Below, piece by piece: positions 1 through 8,713 of a DNA stretch of 64,000 nt. The stretch's first letter is position 1. Each line of letters begins with the position of its first letter. The notes beneath the pieces were generated by a model. It searched no databases. It saw only the letters and a program-made list of their open reading frames with translations, and was not told where the DNA came from. The stretch is from Nocardioides eburneiflavus (GTDB lineage Bacteria; Actinomycetota; Actinomycetes; Propionibacteriales; Nocardioidaceae): assembly GCF_004785795.1 (NCBI RefSeq), contig NZ_SRRO01000001.1:3658001-3722000 (forward strand), in the 5' to 3' direction. The position numbers were made by a program, and so were the translations under genes.

Positions 1-2
1 GC

Positions 3-968
3 GTCGGCAAGCGGTGGTACCTCGGCAGTGCCGACGCCATCTTCCAGTCGCTCAACCTGCTCACCGACGAGCAGCCCGACATCGTGGTGGTGGTCGGTGC
101 CGACCACGTCTACCGCATGGACTTCTCGCAGATGGTGGCCGACCACGTCGAGTCCGGCGCCGGCTGCACGGTCGCCGCGATCCGCCAGCCCATCGGCCTC
201 GCCGACCAGTTCGGCGTGATCGACGTCGACCCGGCCAGCCCGCAGAAGATCCGGGCCTTCCTCGAGAAGCCCACCGACCCGGTCGGCCTGCCCGACTCGC
301 CGGACGAGGTGCTCGCGAGCATGGGCAACTACGTCTTCACCGCCGACGCACTGGTCGACGCGGTCACCCGCGACGCGGACCGCGAGCAGTCCAAGCACGA
401 CATGGGCGGCGACATCGTGCCGTGGTTCGTCGACAAGTCCGAGTCCGCGGTCTACGACTACAAGGACAACGAGGTCCCGGGCGCGACCGACCGCGACCGC
501 GGCTACTGGCGCGACGTCGGGACGATGCGGTCCTACTACGACGCCCACAAGGACCTGGTCTCACCGCTCCCGGTCTTCAACCTCTACAACAAGGCCTGGC
601 CGATCTACACCAGCTATGGGCCGCACCCGCCGGCCAAGCTCGTCGAGGGCGCCAGCGGCGCGGGCGTGTCGACCTTCAACTCGATCCTCTCGCCCGGCGT
701 CGTCGTCACCGGCGGCACGGTGAACCAGTCCGTGCTCTCGCCCGCAGTGTGGGTCAAGGACGGTGCCGAGGTGTCCGACTCCGTGCTGATGGACGGCGTC
801 TGGATCGGCGAGGGCGCCGTCGTGCGCAACGCGATCATCGACAAGGGCGTCGTCGTTCCGCCGGGCGTCCAGATCGGCGTGGACCACGAGGCCGACCGGG
901 CCCGCGGGTTCGTGGTCGACGAGGGCCTCACGGTCCTCGCCAAGCAGCAGTCGGTGCCCGAGGACTGA
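3..968 (+). CDS. glgC: Glucose-1-phosphate adenylyltransferase, 5'-truncated by window edge
   Basis: This enzyme makes ADP-glucose from glucose-1-phosphate and ATP, the committed step of glycogen synthesis in the cytoplasm. The frame is open from base 3, and 321 residues remain of a family that is usually a little over 400. The N-terminal nucleotide-binding loop therefore lies outside the window. Visible parts are the start of the remaining catalytic domain (RWYLGSADAIFQS), GADHVYRMD near residue 38, and a C-terminal left-handed beta-helix of hexapeptide-like repeats (for example GVWIGEGAVVRNAIIDKGVV). A phosphoglucomutase gene that supplies its substrate lies 2.5 kb downstream. The next gene is convergent only 10 bases away, with no obvious terminator between them. 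Confidence 0.95.
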   Translation, partial: VGKRWYLGSADAIFQSLNLLTDEQPDIVVVVGADHVYRMDFSQMVADHVESGAGCTVAAIRQPIGLADQFGVIDVDPASPQKIRAFLEKPTDPVGLPDSPDEVLASMGNYVFTADALVDAVTRDADREQSKHDMGGDIVPWFVDKSESAVYDYKDNEVPGATDRDRGYWRDVGTMRSYYDAHKDLVSPLPVFNLYNKAWPIYTSYGPHPPAKLVEGASGAGVSTFNSILSPGVVVTGGTVNQSVLSPAVWVKDGAEVSDSVLMDGVWIGEGAVVRNAIIDKGVVVPPGVQIGVDHEADRARGFVVDEGLTVLAKQQSVPED

Positions 969-978
969 CCGGCGAGGC

Positions 979-2220
979 TCAGCCCAGCCCGTCCCGCTGG
1001 CTCGTGAGGAAGGCGCGCTCGACGTCGTTGCGGCACGCCGCGATCGCCTGGTCGTACGCCGCGCGCGCCGCGTCGGTCTCGCCGGCCCGCGACAGCAGCT
1101 CGGCGCGCACTGCGGCCGGACGGTGGCTGTCGGGGATCTCCAGGCCCTCCAGCGCATCAAGGCCCGCGGCTGCGCCGCGGTCCTCCGCGACCGCGACCGC
1201 ACGGGCCAGTCGCGCGGAGGGGGAGGGGGCGATCTGCAGCAGCAGGTCGTAGAGGCCGACGATCCGGTCCCAGCGGGTCTCCGCCGCACTGGCCACGGTG
1301 GCGTGCTCCGCGGCGATGCGCGCCTGGAGGACGTACGACGCGGTCAGCGGTGTCACGGGGCCGCCGAGGCAGGGGGCGGCCAGCAGGCGGGTCGCCTCGG
1401 CCACCTCGTCGTGGTGCCAGCGGGTGCGGTCCTGCTCGGCGAGGAGCACGAGCCGGCCGTCGCTGACCCGGGCGTCGCGGCGCGAGTGCTGGAGCAGCAT
1501 GAGCGCGAGCAGCGCCAGTAGCGACGGCTCATCGGGGCGCAGCCCCAGCACCACCCGCGCCAGACGGATCGCCTCGCCCGACAGCTCCGCGCGCAGCAGG
1601 TCCGGGCCGGTGCCCGGGGCGTAGCCGGCCGTGAAGGCGAGGTACGTCGTCTGGGCGACCGTGTCGAGCCTGCCGGGCAACGCGGAGGCGTCGGGCACCG
1701 CGAACGGGATGCCCGCGCCCACGATCCGCTTCTTGGCACGGGTGATCCGGGCCGCCATCGTCGGCGCCGGCACGAGGAAGAGCCGGGCGATGTCGCTGGT
1801 CGGGACACCGAGGACCAGGCGCAGGCTCAGCGCGCTGGCCGACTCCGGCGCGAGCGCCGGGTGGGCGCACATCAGCACCAGCCGGAGCACGTCGTCCTCG
1901 ACGAGGCTGCCGCTGTCGGCCATGGTGCGCGCCCCCTCCTGGTGGCGTTCGGCGTCGGTGAGGAGCAGCTGCTGCTTGCGCGCGGCCACCGCCTCGGTGC
2001 GCAAGCGGTCGACGACCCGTCGCTTCGCCGCGGTCATCAGCCAGCCCGCGGGGTTGTCCGGGACGCCGTCGACGGGCCACGTACGGCTGGCCGCCTCGAC
2101 GGCGTCGCCGAGGGCGTCCTCGGCGAGGTCGATGCGACGGAACTGCGAGAGGAGCAGGGCGACCAGGCGTCCCCACTCCTCGCGCACGACCCGTTCGAGC
2201 TCGGGGTCCGACGGACTCAG
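979..2220 (-). CDS. ECF42-type RNA polymerase sigma factor with C-terminal TPR-like extension
   Basis: About 413 residues, twice the size of a simple ECF sigma factor. Region 2 (LVALLLSQFRRIDLAEDALG ... DNPAGWLMTAAKRRVVDRLR) and region 4 occupy the first 200 residues. The long helical C-terminal extension (ALLALMLLQHSRRDARVSDG, YDLLLQIAPSPSARLARAVA) is characteristic of the ECF42 group, which is genomically linked to DGPF proteins, as here. No ATG, GTG or TTG codon fits the conserved N-terminus. CTG at 2220 has a GAGG Shine-Dalgarno seven bases upstream, and its TG overlaps the TGA of the upstream gene (CTGA). I therefore propose a CTG start coupled to translation of that gene; GTG near residue 10 is the fallback. 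Target genes are unknown, but the adjacent DGPF genes are the natural candidates. Confidence 0.88.
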   Translation of the reverse strand: MSPSDPELERVVREEWGRLVALLLSQFRRIDLAEDALGDAVEAASRTWPVDGVPDNPAGWLMTAAKRRVVDRLRTEAVAARKQQLLLTDAERHQEGARTMADSGSLVEDDVLRLVLMCAHPALAPESASALSLRLVLGVPTSDIARLFLVPAPTMAARITRAKKRIVGAGIPFAVPDASALPGRLDTVAQTTYLAFTAGYAPGTGPDLLRAELSGEAIRLARVVLGLRPDEPSLLALLALMLLQHSRRDARVSDGRLVLLAEQDRTRWHHDEVAEATRLLAAPCLGGPVTPLTASYVLQARIAAEHATVASAAETRWDRIVGLYDLLLQIAPSPSARLARAVAVAEDRGAAAGLDALEGLEIPDSHRPAAVRAELLSRAGETDAARAAYDQAIAACRNDVERAFLTSQRDGLG

Positions 2221-2576
2221 GACGTCACCTCGACGGTCGGGTGGATCTGGATGTCGTAGGGGGGCAGCACCCGCAGCAGCTCGACCACGACGTCGAGGTC
2301 GGGGGCCTCGAGCAGGTAGAAGCCGCCCATGCCCTCGATCACCTCGGCGTACGGACCGTCGGTCAGGGCGACCCGCCCGTCCGTCGAGGTGCGCATGACG
2401 GTGGCGTGGGCGGAGTCGCCCAGCGCCTCTCCGGCGAGCAGCTCGACGCCGTCGCGGTCCCGACAGGCTCGGTCGAACTCGCCGAACTTCGCCATGGCCG
2501 CCGCCTGCTCGGACTCCGTCTGCTCGGGCCACGGCTTCTCCGCGCCGTCGCCGATCAGCAGGACCAGGTACTTCAC
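2217..2576 (-). CDS. YCII/DGPF-domain protein, copy 1 (nearest sigma factor)
   Basis: A 119-residue single-domain protein of the YCII-related superfamily (ferredoxin-like fold). It begins KYLVLLIGDG, and the family signature appears as LTDGPYAE, with Tyr where the motif name has Phe, followed by GGFYLLEAPDLD. The biochemical function of this family is not established. The GTG start at 2576 overlaps the upstream stop as GTGA, and its own TGA overlaps the proposed CTG start of the sigma factor. The four genes from 3298 down to 979 therefore read as one translationally coupled operon. The longer frame to 2891 is read-through of another frame of copy 2 and is not part of the protein. Confidence 0.88.
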   Translation of the reverse strand: MKYLVLLIGDGAEKPWPEQTESEQAAAMAKFGEFDRACRDRDGVELLAGEALGDSAHATVMRTSTDGRVALTDGPYAEVIEGMGGFYLLEAPDLDVVVELLRVLPPYDIQIHPTVEVTS

Positions 2577-2935
2577 GACGCACGCTCCTCGGGCTGGACG
2601 CAGCGGCGCACCTCGACGGCATCGCCCGTGGCGGCCAGGATCAGGCAGACCTCCATCAGGTCCTCGAGGTCGGTGCTCTCCACGACGTAGAAGCCACCGA
2701 CCTGCTCGGCGCTCTCGGCCCAGGGGCCGTCGGTCACCGTGGTGGCGTTCGGCGCGATCGTCCGCGCCTCGGAGGCTCGGTGGAGCTCGGCGCCCCCCGT
2801 CACCTTGTGTCCGCGTGCGGCCAGCTGCTGGGAGAACCGCTCGTGCGCGGCGTACGCCTCGCGCTTCTCCTCGTCCGTGGTCTCGGTCCACCAGCGATCG
2901 GCGTCGCCCATCAGCAGCACGACGTACTCAGTCAT
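2573..2935 (-). CDS. YCII/DGPF-domain protein, copy 2
   Basis: A 120-residue paralogue of its two neighbours. It begins MTEYVVLLMGDADRWW, and the signature is VTDGPWAE (Trp in the aromatic position) followed by GGFYVVESTDLEDL. ATG at 2935 is preferred over GTG at 2938 because GGAGG lies six bases upstream of the ATG and only three from the GTG. It overlaps copy 1 by four bases and follows copy 3 after 12 bases. Function is unknown; association with ECF42 sigma factors is the known family context. Confidence 0.88.
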   Translation of the reverse strand: MTEYVVLLMGDADRWWTETTDEEKREAYAAHERFSQQLAARGHKVTGGAELHRASEARTIAPNATTVTDGPWAESAEQVGGFYVVESTDLEDLMEVCLILAATGDAVEVRRCVQPEERAS

Positions 2936-2947
2936 CACAGACCTCCT

Positions 2948-3298
2948 TCACTCCGCCATGCGGCGGAACTCGATGTGCTCGCCCCGGGTCGCGAAGCGCT
3001 GGCAGGCGGCTCGCAGGTCGGCCTCGTCGCCGGAGTCGACGAGGTAGAAGCCGACGACCTGCTCGGCCGTCTCGGAGAAGGGACCGTCGGTCACGAGCGC
3101 CTGGCCGTCGGCACCGGGCCGCATGGACGTCGCACGGTCCGAGGACTCCAGCGGGCCGGCGACCAGCAGCTCGTGGCCGCCCGCCACCAGGTCCTGCTGG
3201 AACTGCACGTGCGAGCGGTGCCCCTTGTCGTGCTCCTCGGACGGCAGGTCTGCCCACTCGGCCTCTGGTGCGGGGAGCAGGATCAGGTAGCGGCTCAT
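2948..3298 (-). CDS. YCII/DGPF-domain protein, copy 3 (first gene of sigma operon)
   Basis: A 116-residue protein starting MSRYLILLPAPEAEWADLP, with the canonical signature VTDGPFSE and GFYLVDSGDEADLRAA. GAGGAG lies about seven bases upstream of the ATG at 3298, so this gene has its own ribosome binding site and is probably the first gene of the operon. It faces pgm divergently across 132 bases, which must hold both promoters. The three paralogues differ in the aromatic residue of the DGP-aromatic motif (F, W, Y). This may reflect divergence of a binding pocket, but that is inference. Confidence 0.88.
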   Translation of the reverse strand: MSRYLILLPAPEAEWADLPSEEHDKGHRSHVQFQQDLVAGGHELLVAGPLESSDRATSMRPGADGQALVTDGPFSETAEQVVGFYLVDSGDEADLRAACQRFATRGEHIEFRRMAE

Positions 3299-3430
3299 GG
3301 ATGCGGATCTCCTCTGGGGCAGCGGGGCCACCGGTTGCGGCCCCACCACTCTGACGGACCGACCCCGCCCCGATCGACAGCAGGGCCCGGCTTTCTCGAC
3401 GGGACTAGCCGGACCCACCAAGATGGGGCC

Positions 3431-5054
<1,624 letters not shown>

Positions 5055-5074
<20 letters not shown>

Positions 5075-5399
5075 GGAAGCGCTGCTCACCGCGCGAGGGG
5101 TGGGGCACCGTGACCGGGCCCGCCTCGATCGGGCCGGTCGCCCCGCCACCGTGGGCCCGGGCCTCGGCGAAGGCACCGTTCTCCACCTGGGCACGCTGGA
5201 ACCTCACCGCCGTCACCGAGTCGAGGCGTACGAGCGCCTGGCCGTCCTCGTCGTCGAGGACGGCGCCGAGCCCGTCGCACCCGATCACCCGGCCCTCCAG
5301 CCAGGTCCCCTGGACCAGGATGCTCACCCGGGCACCGGTGTCCTCAGCCCTCCGCAACAGCGTCCCCACGCTGAGCATCGTGCTCGAGATCTTCGTCAT
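5055..5399 (-). CDS. Small Hfq/LSm-like protein, copy A
   Basis: A 114-residue protein of no named family that I recognise. After a short N-terminal helix (SVGTLLRRAEDT), residues of about 30-70 read VSILVQGTWLEGRVIGCD, then GLGAVLDDEDG, then LVRLDSVTAVRF. This order of small beta strands closely follows the Sm1 and Sm2 strands of Hfq (VxxxLxxGxxLxGxxxxxD ... SxxxV). The Hfq YKH motif is absent. The C-terminal tail has ARAHG and PIEAGPV, both repeated in copy B. GGGGAGG lies 5-6 bases upstream of the ATG at 5399, and a hairpin covers part of it. RNA binding is an inference from the apparent fold. The 3' end overlaps pgm by 20 bases. Confidence 0.82.
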
Positions 5400-5407
5400 C
5401 GCGACCT

Positions 5408-5456
5408 CCCCACAAGGCACACCCCGCACGCACCCCAACGTGGTGCGGGTGTGGGG
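5408..5456 (-). promoter_or_regulatory. 5'-UTR hairpin overlapping the Shine-Dalgarno of copy A
   Basis: On the minus strand an outer 7-bp helix pairs CCCCACA (5456-5450) with TGTGGGG (5414-5408). An inner 7-bp helix pairs CCCGCAC (5449-5443) with GTGCGGG (5429-5423). The outer helix takes in four bases of the GGGGAGG ribosome binding site at 5411-5405. A possible -10 (TACGGT) lies just upstream, near 5457-5466. The pairing is visible in the sequence; any regulatory role (autoregulation, temperature) is inference. Confidence 0.45.
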
Positions 5457-5565
5457 ACCGTAGACCCGCGGCCGGGATCGACGCCCGCGATCGGACCAGT
5501 GTCCGGAAGGCCTTCGAGAGATCTGCGACGGCCCTGCGGAATCCGGGCCGGGTGGTGTGGACCGC

Positions 5566-5880
5566 TCAGGCGGCGCTGCCGCCGACCGGTCCCGCCTCGA
5601 TGGGGTCGCGCTGCCGCCGGCCGTGGGCGCGCGCCTCCTCGCCGGCGTCGTCGTCGATGTCGGCACGCGAGAAGCTGACCGCGACGATGGAGTCGAGGCG
5701 TACGAGCACCTGCTGGGCGTTGCCGTCGTCGAGGACCACGCCGAGGCCGTCGGCGCCGACGATGCGGCCGTCGAGCCACCTGCCCTGCACGAGGAGTCGC
5801 ACCGGAGCGCCGGCGTCCTGTGCGTGTCGCAGCAGGGTGCCGACGGTGAACAACGTGCTGCCCTTGCTGGACACGGTCAT
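5566..5880 (-). CDS. Small Hfq/LSm-like protein, copy B
   Basis: A 104-residue paralogue of the neighbouring gene. It has an N-terminal helix (FTVGTLLRHAQDAG), the strand pattern PVRLLVQGRWLDGRIVGAD, then GLGVVLDDGNAQ and VLVRLDSIVAVSFSRAD. This aligns by eye with the Hfq core, including the glycines, the aspartate and the Gln after the variable loop, but lacks YKH. The tail again carries ARAHG and PIEAGPV, so the pair arose by duplication. AAGGGAG lies directly upstream of the ATG at 5880. About 165 bases separate it from copy A, so the two may be transcribed separately. Function is unknown. Confidence 0.82.
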   Translation of the reverse strand: MTVSSKGSTLFTVGTLLRHAQDAGAPVRLLVQGRWLDGRIVGADGLGVVLDDGNAQQVLVRLDSIVAVSFSRADIDDDAGEEARAHGRRQRDPIEAGPVGGSAA

Positions 5881-5972
5881 CTCCCTTGGTCGAGGGACAA
5901 CGCTAGGTCGTCCGCGGCGCTCGCGCAGGCGAACCGGTCAGGAAGGCCCTGACGAGGGTCACGCCGTCGACA

Positions 5973-7634
5973 TCACACGGTCGGGGTGGCCCGGTCGACG
6001 ACCTCGCGCAGGGAGCCGCTGGTGAGCATGCCGAAGGTGCCGCCGTACGACGCCCCGAACCGGCTGCCGCAGAACGCGTCGGCGACCTCGGCGGGCGCGT
6101 GGCGCACCAGCAGCGAGCCCTGGAGGCAGGCCGCCATCCGGCCGGCCAGGCGACGGGCCCCGGCCTCGAGCCCCGCGTCCTCGCCCAGCAGCGCGAGCGT
6201 GTCGTCGACCGCACGGTCGAGGCGGCTGTCGCCGCCTCGCGCGGCGCCGACCTCGGTGATCCATGCCTCCAGCACCTCGGGCTCGCGGCCGAGAGCGCGC
6301 AGCACGTCGAGGGCGTTGACGTTGCCGGAGCCCTCCCAGATGGAGTTGAGCGGAGACTCGCGGAACATCAGTGGCAGCCCGGAGTCCTCGACGTAGCCGT
6401 TGCCGCCGAGGCACTCCAGCGCCTCTGCGACCATCGCCGGCGTGCGCTTGCACACCCAGAACTTCGCCAGCGGCAGGGCGATCCGCCGCAGCGCCACCTC
6501 GTGCGCGTCGCCCGGACGGTCGACAGCGGCGGCCAGGCGCATCGCCAGAGCGGTCGCCGCCTCGGACTCGACGGCGAGGTCGGCGATCACGTTCTGCATG
6601 AGGGGCTTGTCGACCAGCAGGCCGCCGAAGGCCGAGCGGTGGGCGACGTGCCACGACGCCTCGGCGAGCGCGTGCCGCATCAGCGCCGCGGACCCGAGCA
6701 CGCAGTCGAGCCTCGTCGCGGCGACCATCTCGATGATCGTCCGCACGCCGCGACCCTCGTCGCCGAGCCGCTGGCCGAGCGTGCCGGACAGCTCGAGCTC
6801 GGACGACGCGTTGGACCGGTTGCCGAGCTTGTCCTTGAGCCGCACCACGTCGAGGCGGTTGCGGGTGCCGTCCTCCAGGACGCGCGGCACGACGAAGCAC
6901 GTCAGCCCACCCTCGGCCTGGGCGAGGACCAGGAACACGTCGTTCATCGGGGCCGAGGTGAACCACTTGTGACCGTGCAGCGCGTACCAGCCGTCATCGG
7001 GCGTGGCCACCGCGCGGGTCTGGTTGGCCCGGACGTCGGACCCGCCCTGCTTCTCCGTCATGCCCATGCCGGCCAGCGCCCCGGTCTTGGTCGACCTCGT
7101 GCGCACGCCCGGGTCGTACGAGCGCGCGGCCAGCAGCGGCGCCCACTCCTTGGCGATCGCGTCGTCGGCCCGCAGCGCCGGCACCGCGGCGTACGTCATC
7201 GAGATCGGGCAGCCGTGGCCGGGCTCGGTCTGCGACCAGGCGAAGAACCCGGCCGCGCGTCGCAGGTGGGCGTACGGGTCTCCCGCCTCCTGGGCCTCCC
7301 AGGGCGCGGCCTGGAGGCCGTGCCCCACGGCGCGCTCCATCAGCCAGTGCCACGACGGGTGGAACTCGACCTCGTCGACGCGGTTGCCCCAGCGGTCGTA
7401 GGTCGTCAGCTCGGGGTGGTGGCGGTTGGCGAGCATGCCGTGCTCGCGGGCCTCGGCGCTCCCGGCCTCCGCGCCCAGCGCGGTGAGGTCGGCGACGAGG
7501 TCGGCGTCGCCGTGGCGGGTGAGCGCCTCGGTGAGCGCGACGTCGGACGTCACGACGTTGTGCCCGACGAGGGCCGGAGCCTGGTTGGTGGCGGTGCGGG
7601 CGTCGGGCCTGGAAGCGGGGGAGACCTCGGTCAT
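5973..7634 (-). CDS. aidB: AidB-like acyl-CoA dehydrogenase family flavoprotein
   Basis: A 553-residue FAD protein whose whole length follows E. coli AidB, the adaptive-response protein thought to protect DNA from alkylation. Shared stretches include GMGMTEKQGGSDV, HKWFTSAPMNDVFLVLAQ, KDKLGNRSNASSE, ECLGGNGYVEDS and NSIWEGSGN. The extra N-terminal segment before the dehydrogenase core (VALTEALTRHG ... LGAEAGSAEAREHG) is also AidB-like and unlike ordinary acyl-CoA dehydrogenases. The ATG at 7634 is fixed by a TACGGT -10 hexamer six bases upstream; the longer open frame to 8396 is antisense to the next gene and rejected. No other alkylation-repair gene is nearby, so a role in damage response is by homology only. 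Confidence 0.9.
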   Translation of the reverse strand: MTEVSPASRPDARTATNQAPALVGHNVVTSDVALTEALTRHGDADLVADLTALGAEAGSAEAREHGMLANRHHPELTTYDRWGNRVDEVEFHPSWHWLMERAVGHGLQAAPWEAQEAGDPYAHLRRAAGFFAWSQTEPGHGCPISMTYAAVPALRADDAIAKEWAPLLAARSYDPGVRTRSTKTGALAGMGMTEKQGGSDVRANQTRAVATPDDGWYALHGHKWFTSAPMNDVFLVLAQAEGGLTCFVVPRVLEDGTRNRLDVVRLKDKLGNRSNASSELELSGTLGQRLGDEGRGVRTIIEMVAATRLDCVLGSAALMRHALAEASWHVAHRSAFGGLLVDKPLMQNVIADLAVESEAATALAMRLAAAVDRPGDAHEVALRRIALPLAKFWVCKRTPAMVAEALECLGGNGYVEDSGLPLMFRESPLNSIWEGSGNVNALDVLRALGREPEVLEAWITEVGAARGGDSRLDRAVDDTLALLGEDAGLEAGARRLAGRMAACLQGSLLVRHAPAEVADAFCGSRFGASYGGTFGMLTSGSLREVVDRATPTV

Positions 7635-7640
7635 GGCCCC

Positions 7641-7646
7641 ACCGTA
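7641..7646 (-). promoter_or_regulatory. Probable leaderless -10 hexamer of aidB
   Basis: TACGGT on the minus strand ends six bases before the ATG at 7634. No Shine-Dalgarno is visible, which fits a leaderless transcript. Confidence 0.55.
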
Positions 7647-7730
7647 GGACGCCGGGCGGTCGCGGGTGACGCCGACCACGCCGCCGGGAGAACCGCCGCA
7701 CGGGTCCGGTGCTTCGGCGCGCGGGCTCGA

Positions 7731-7736
7731 TAGCGT
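7731..7736 (+). promoter_or_regulatory. Probable leaderless -10 hexamer of the yihY homologue
   Basis: TAGCGT ends six bases before the ATG at 7743, with no Shine-Dalgarno in between. It lies about 85 bases from the aidB hexamer, so the two divergent genes share this short promoter region. Confidence 0.55.
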
Positions 7737-7742
7737 GCTCCC

Positions 7743-8711
7743 ATGGTCGAGGCGAGCGAGGAGGACACCCCTGCCCCGCGGCCGACCGACACCGTCGCGC
7801 GACGCCTGCGCGAGCACCTCTGGCGGATCATCGTCACGACCGTCGGGTCCTGCCTCCGGCACCGGGTGACCGGGCTGGCCGCGGAGGCGGCGTTCTTCGC
7901 GGTGCTGTCGGTGCCCCCGCTGGTCTTCGCCCTCGCCGGCGCCGTGGGCTTCGTCAGCGGGCGCTTCACCGACACGCAGGTCGAGGACGTGCGCAACGCG
8001 GTCCTCGAGGTCTCCCGCCAGGCGCTGACGGAGCGGGCCGTCAACAGCATCATCCGGCCGACCATCGACACGGTGCTCGACGGCGGACGCTACGACGTCA
8101 TCTCGATCGGCTTCATCCTCGCCCTGTGGTCGGGCTCGCGTGCGCTCAACGTCTTCGTCGACACCATCACGATCATGCACGGCCTCGGCGGGCACCGCGG
8201 GATCGTCGCGACCCGGGCCCTGTCCTTCGTGCTCTACGTCCTCGCGATGGTGACCGGCGCGGTGAGCATCCCCCTGGTGGTCGCGGGTCCGACCCTGGTC
8301 GACCGGGTCGTCCCCGAACGGCTGGACTTCGTCAACGGGCTCTACTGGCCGGTCGTCCTGGTGCTCTGCATCTGCTTCCTCGCCACCCTCTACCACGTGT
8401 CGGTCCCCGTACGGACCAACTGGAGCTTCAACCTGCCCGGTGCCGTCTTCGCGCTGTTCTGCTGGATCGCGGGGTCGTACACGCTGAGGTGGGTGCTGAC
8501 CGTGACCGCGGCGGAGTCGCGCTCGATCTACGGTCCGCTGGCCGCGCCGATCGCCGTGCTGCTGTGGCTCTACCTGCTGGCGCTCGCAGTGCTGATCGGT
8601 GCCGCGGTCAACGCCGCCTTCGACACCGTGTTCCCGCAGAAGAGCACGACGCGCGCGCGGCTCGAGACGGTGCAGCGGCTGCGGGAGCGGATCGGCGTGC
8701 GAGACTCCTGA
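7743..8711 (+). CDS. YihY/BrkB family inner membrane protein
   Basis: A 322-residue integral membrane protein of the YihY/virulence factor BrkB family, whose transport or structural role is not settled. After a soluble N-terminus comes the family-typical first segment (GLAAEAAFFAVLSVPPLVFA). Several hydrophobic segments follow, such as GIVATRALSFVLYVLAMVTG and the pair AVLLWLYLLALAVLIGAAVN near the C-terminus. The start is supported by the -10 hexamer at 7731. Two bases separate its stop from the channel gene, so the two are probably cotranscribed. Confidence 0.9.
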   Translation: MVEASEEDTPAPRPTDTVARRLREHLWRIIVTTVGSCLRHRVTGLAAEAAFFAVLSVPPLVFALAGAVGFVSGRFTDTQVEDVRNAVLEVSRQALTERAVNSIIRPTIDTVLDGGRYDVISIGFILALWSGSRALNVFVDTITIMHGLGGHRGIVATRALSFVLYVLAMVTGAVSIPLVVAGPTLVDRVVPERLDFVNGLYWPVVLVLCICFLATLYHVSVPVRTNWSFNLPGAVFALFCWIAGSYTLRWVLTVTAAESRSIYGPLAAPIAVLLWLYLLALAVLIGAAVNAAFDTVFPQKSTTRARLETVQRLRERIGVRDS

Positions 8712-8713
8712 CC

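Noticed and set aside
6099..7733. A 544-codon plus-strand frame opposite aidB
   Set aside because: Shadow frame with no recognisable domain. It covers the real gene and its promoter.
5973..8396. Longer aidB start at 8396
   Set aside because: The extra 254 codons lie antisense to the YihY gene and read as low-complexity charged sequence. A -10 hexamer and the AidB N-terminus fix the start at 7634.
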